Position numbers and translations under genes: made by a program | Source of the DNA: Nansenia antarctica | Taxonomy: Eukaryota; Chordata; Actinopteri; Argentiniformes; Microstomatidae | Assembly (NCBI GenBank): GCA_963989245.1 | Contig: OZ022354.1 | Span: 1,959,246-2,023,245, forward strand | DNA: 64,000 nt | Direction: 5' to 3' | Shown here: piece by piece, positions 63,684-64,000 of the stretch | Layout of the letters: each line of letters starts with the position of its first letter | Numbering within the stretch: the first letter of the stretch is position 1 | The notes under the pieces: model-generated | The model's database searches: none | The model's input: the letters and a program-made list of their open reading frames with translations, nothing else | Told to the model about the DNA's origin: nothing

Positions 63684-64000
63684 GTAGTGTTAGGTAATGT
63701 TAGGATGGAGGAAGGTTATAAGTTAGTGTTAGGATGGAGGAAGGTTATAAGTTAGTGTTAGGATGGAGGAGGAAGGTTATAAGTTAGTGTTAGGATGGAG
63801 GAGGAAGGTTATAAGTTAGTGTTAGGATGGAGGAAGGTTATAAGTTAGTGTTAGGATGGAGGAGGAAGGTTATAAGTTAGTGTTAGGATGGAGGAAGGTT
63901 ATAAGTTAGTGTTAGGATGGAGGAGGAAGGTTATAAGTTAGTGTTAGGATGGAGGAGGAAGGTTATAAGTTAGTGTTAGGATGGAGGAAGGTTATAAGTT
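63684..64000. repeat. 29/32-bp minisatellite running off the window end, about 10 copies
   Basis: The unit contains GTTAGTGTTAGGATGGAGGA, with or without one extra GGA triplet, giving 29- or 32-bp periods. It continues past the last base of the window. Confidence 0.95.

Overview
This window is vertebrate genomic DNA, almost certainly from a teleost fish. It holds two recognisable host genes with GT-AG introns. The rest is introns and intergenic DNA crowded with fish-type LINEs (L2-like, RTE-like, L1-like), hAT elements, MITEs, a defective endogenous retrovirus and many long minisatellites. No prokaryotic features (operons, CRISPR, IS elements) and no rRNA or tRNA genes were seen. Species cannot be told from the sequence alone.

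Host genes. (1) sntg1 (gamma-1-syntrophin) is on the minus strand. Ten consecutive coding exons were reconstructed, from the ATG at 28678 to a donor at 9014/9015. They give 270 in-frame codons (N-terminus, complete PDZ domain, linker, start of the downstream region). The 3' half of the gene lies left of the window, so positions 1-9014 are intronic. (2) snai2 (Slug) is on the plus strand, with three exons at 51828-51906, 52262-52783 and 53376-53557. It encodes a complete 260-residue protein with a SNAG motif and five C2H2 zinc fingers. The two genes are head to head, and from general knowledge SNAI2 and SNTG1 are also divergent neighbours in mammals, so this is a conserved syntenic block.

Layout. 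1-5722: an endogenous retrovirus antisense to sntg1, with an intact gag frame, one in-frame UAG, then a pol frame that has lost most of protease, all of RT and the integrase core. 6.3-7.7 kb: L2 tail, GC-rich patch, solo-LTR-like repeat, MITE. 9.0-14.8 kb: nine sntg1 exons separated by short repeat-bearing introns. 14.8-28.65 kb: sntg1 intron 1, inflated by an RTE-like LINE remnant, several LINE fragments, a second LTR copy, a composite repeat and more than 6 kb of tandem arrays. 28.7-30.7 kb: further arrays, including a 1.35-kb TAG-trinucleotide tract. 32-37.6 kb: a hAT remnant, an L2 fragment and an unusual fossil element with inverted repeats and a PIN/XPG-nuclease-like coding remnant split by a hAT insertion. 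40.6-45.4 kb: a minisatellite split by a long L2-like LINE with an almost intact ORF2. 47-51.5 kb: arrays and a candidate sntg1 5' exon/promoter. 51.5-54.4 kb: snai2. 54.4-64 kb: mostly unique DNA downstream of snai2, with a telomere-like array, a MITE and low-complexity tracts.

Many long open frames here (16.2-17.3, 18.0-18.3, 27.3-28.5, 30.1-30.7, 40.5-42.4 and 48.8-49.4 kb) come from tandem repeats and are not annotated as genes. Function calls rest on reading translated motifs by eye. No database search was run.
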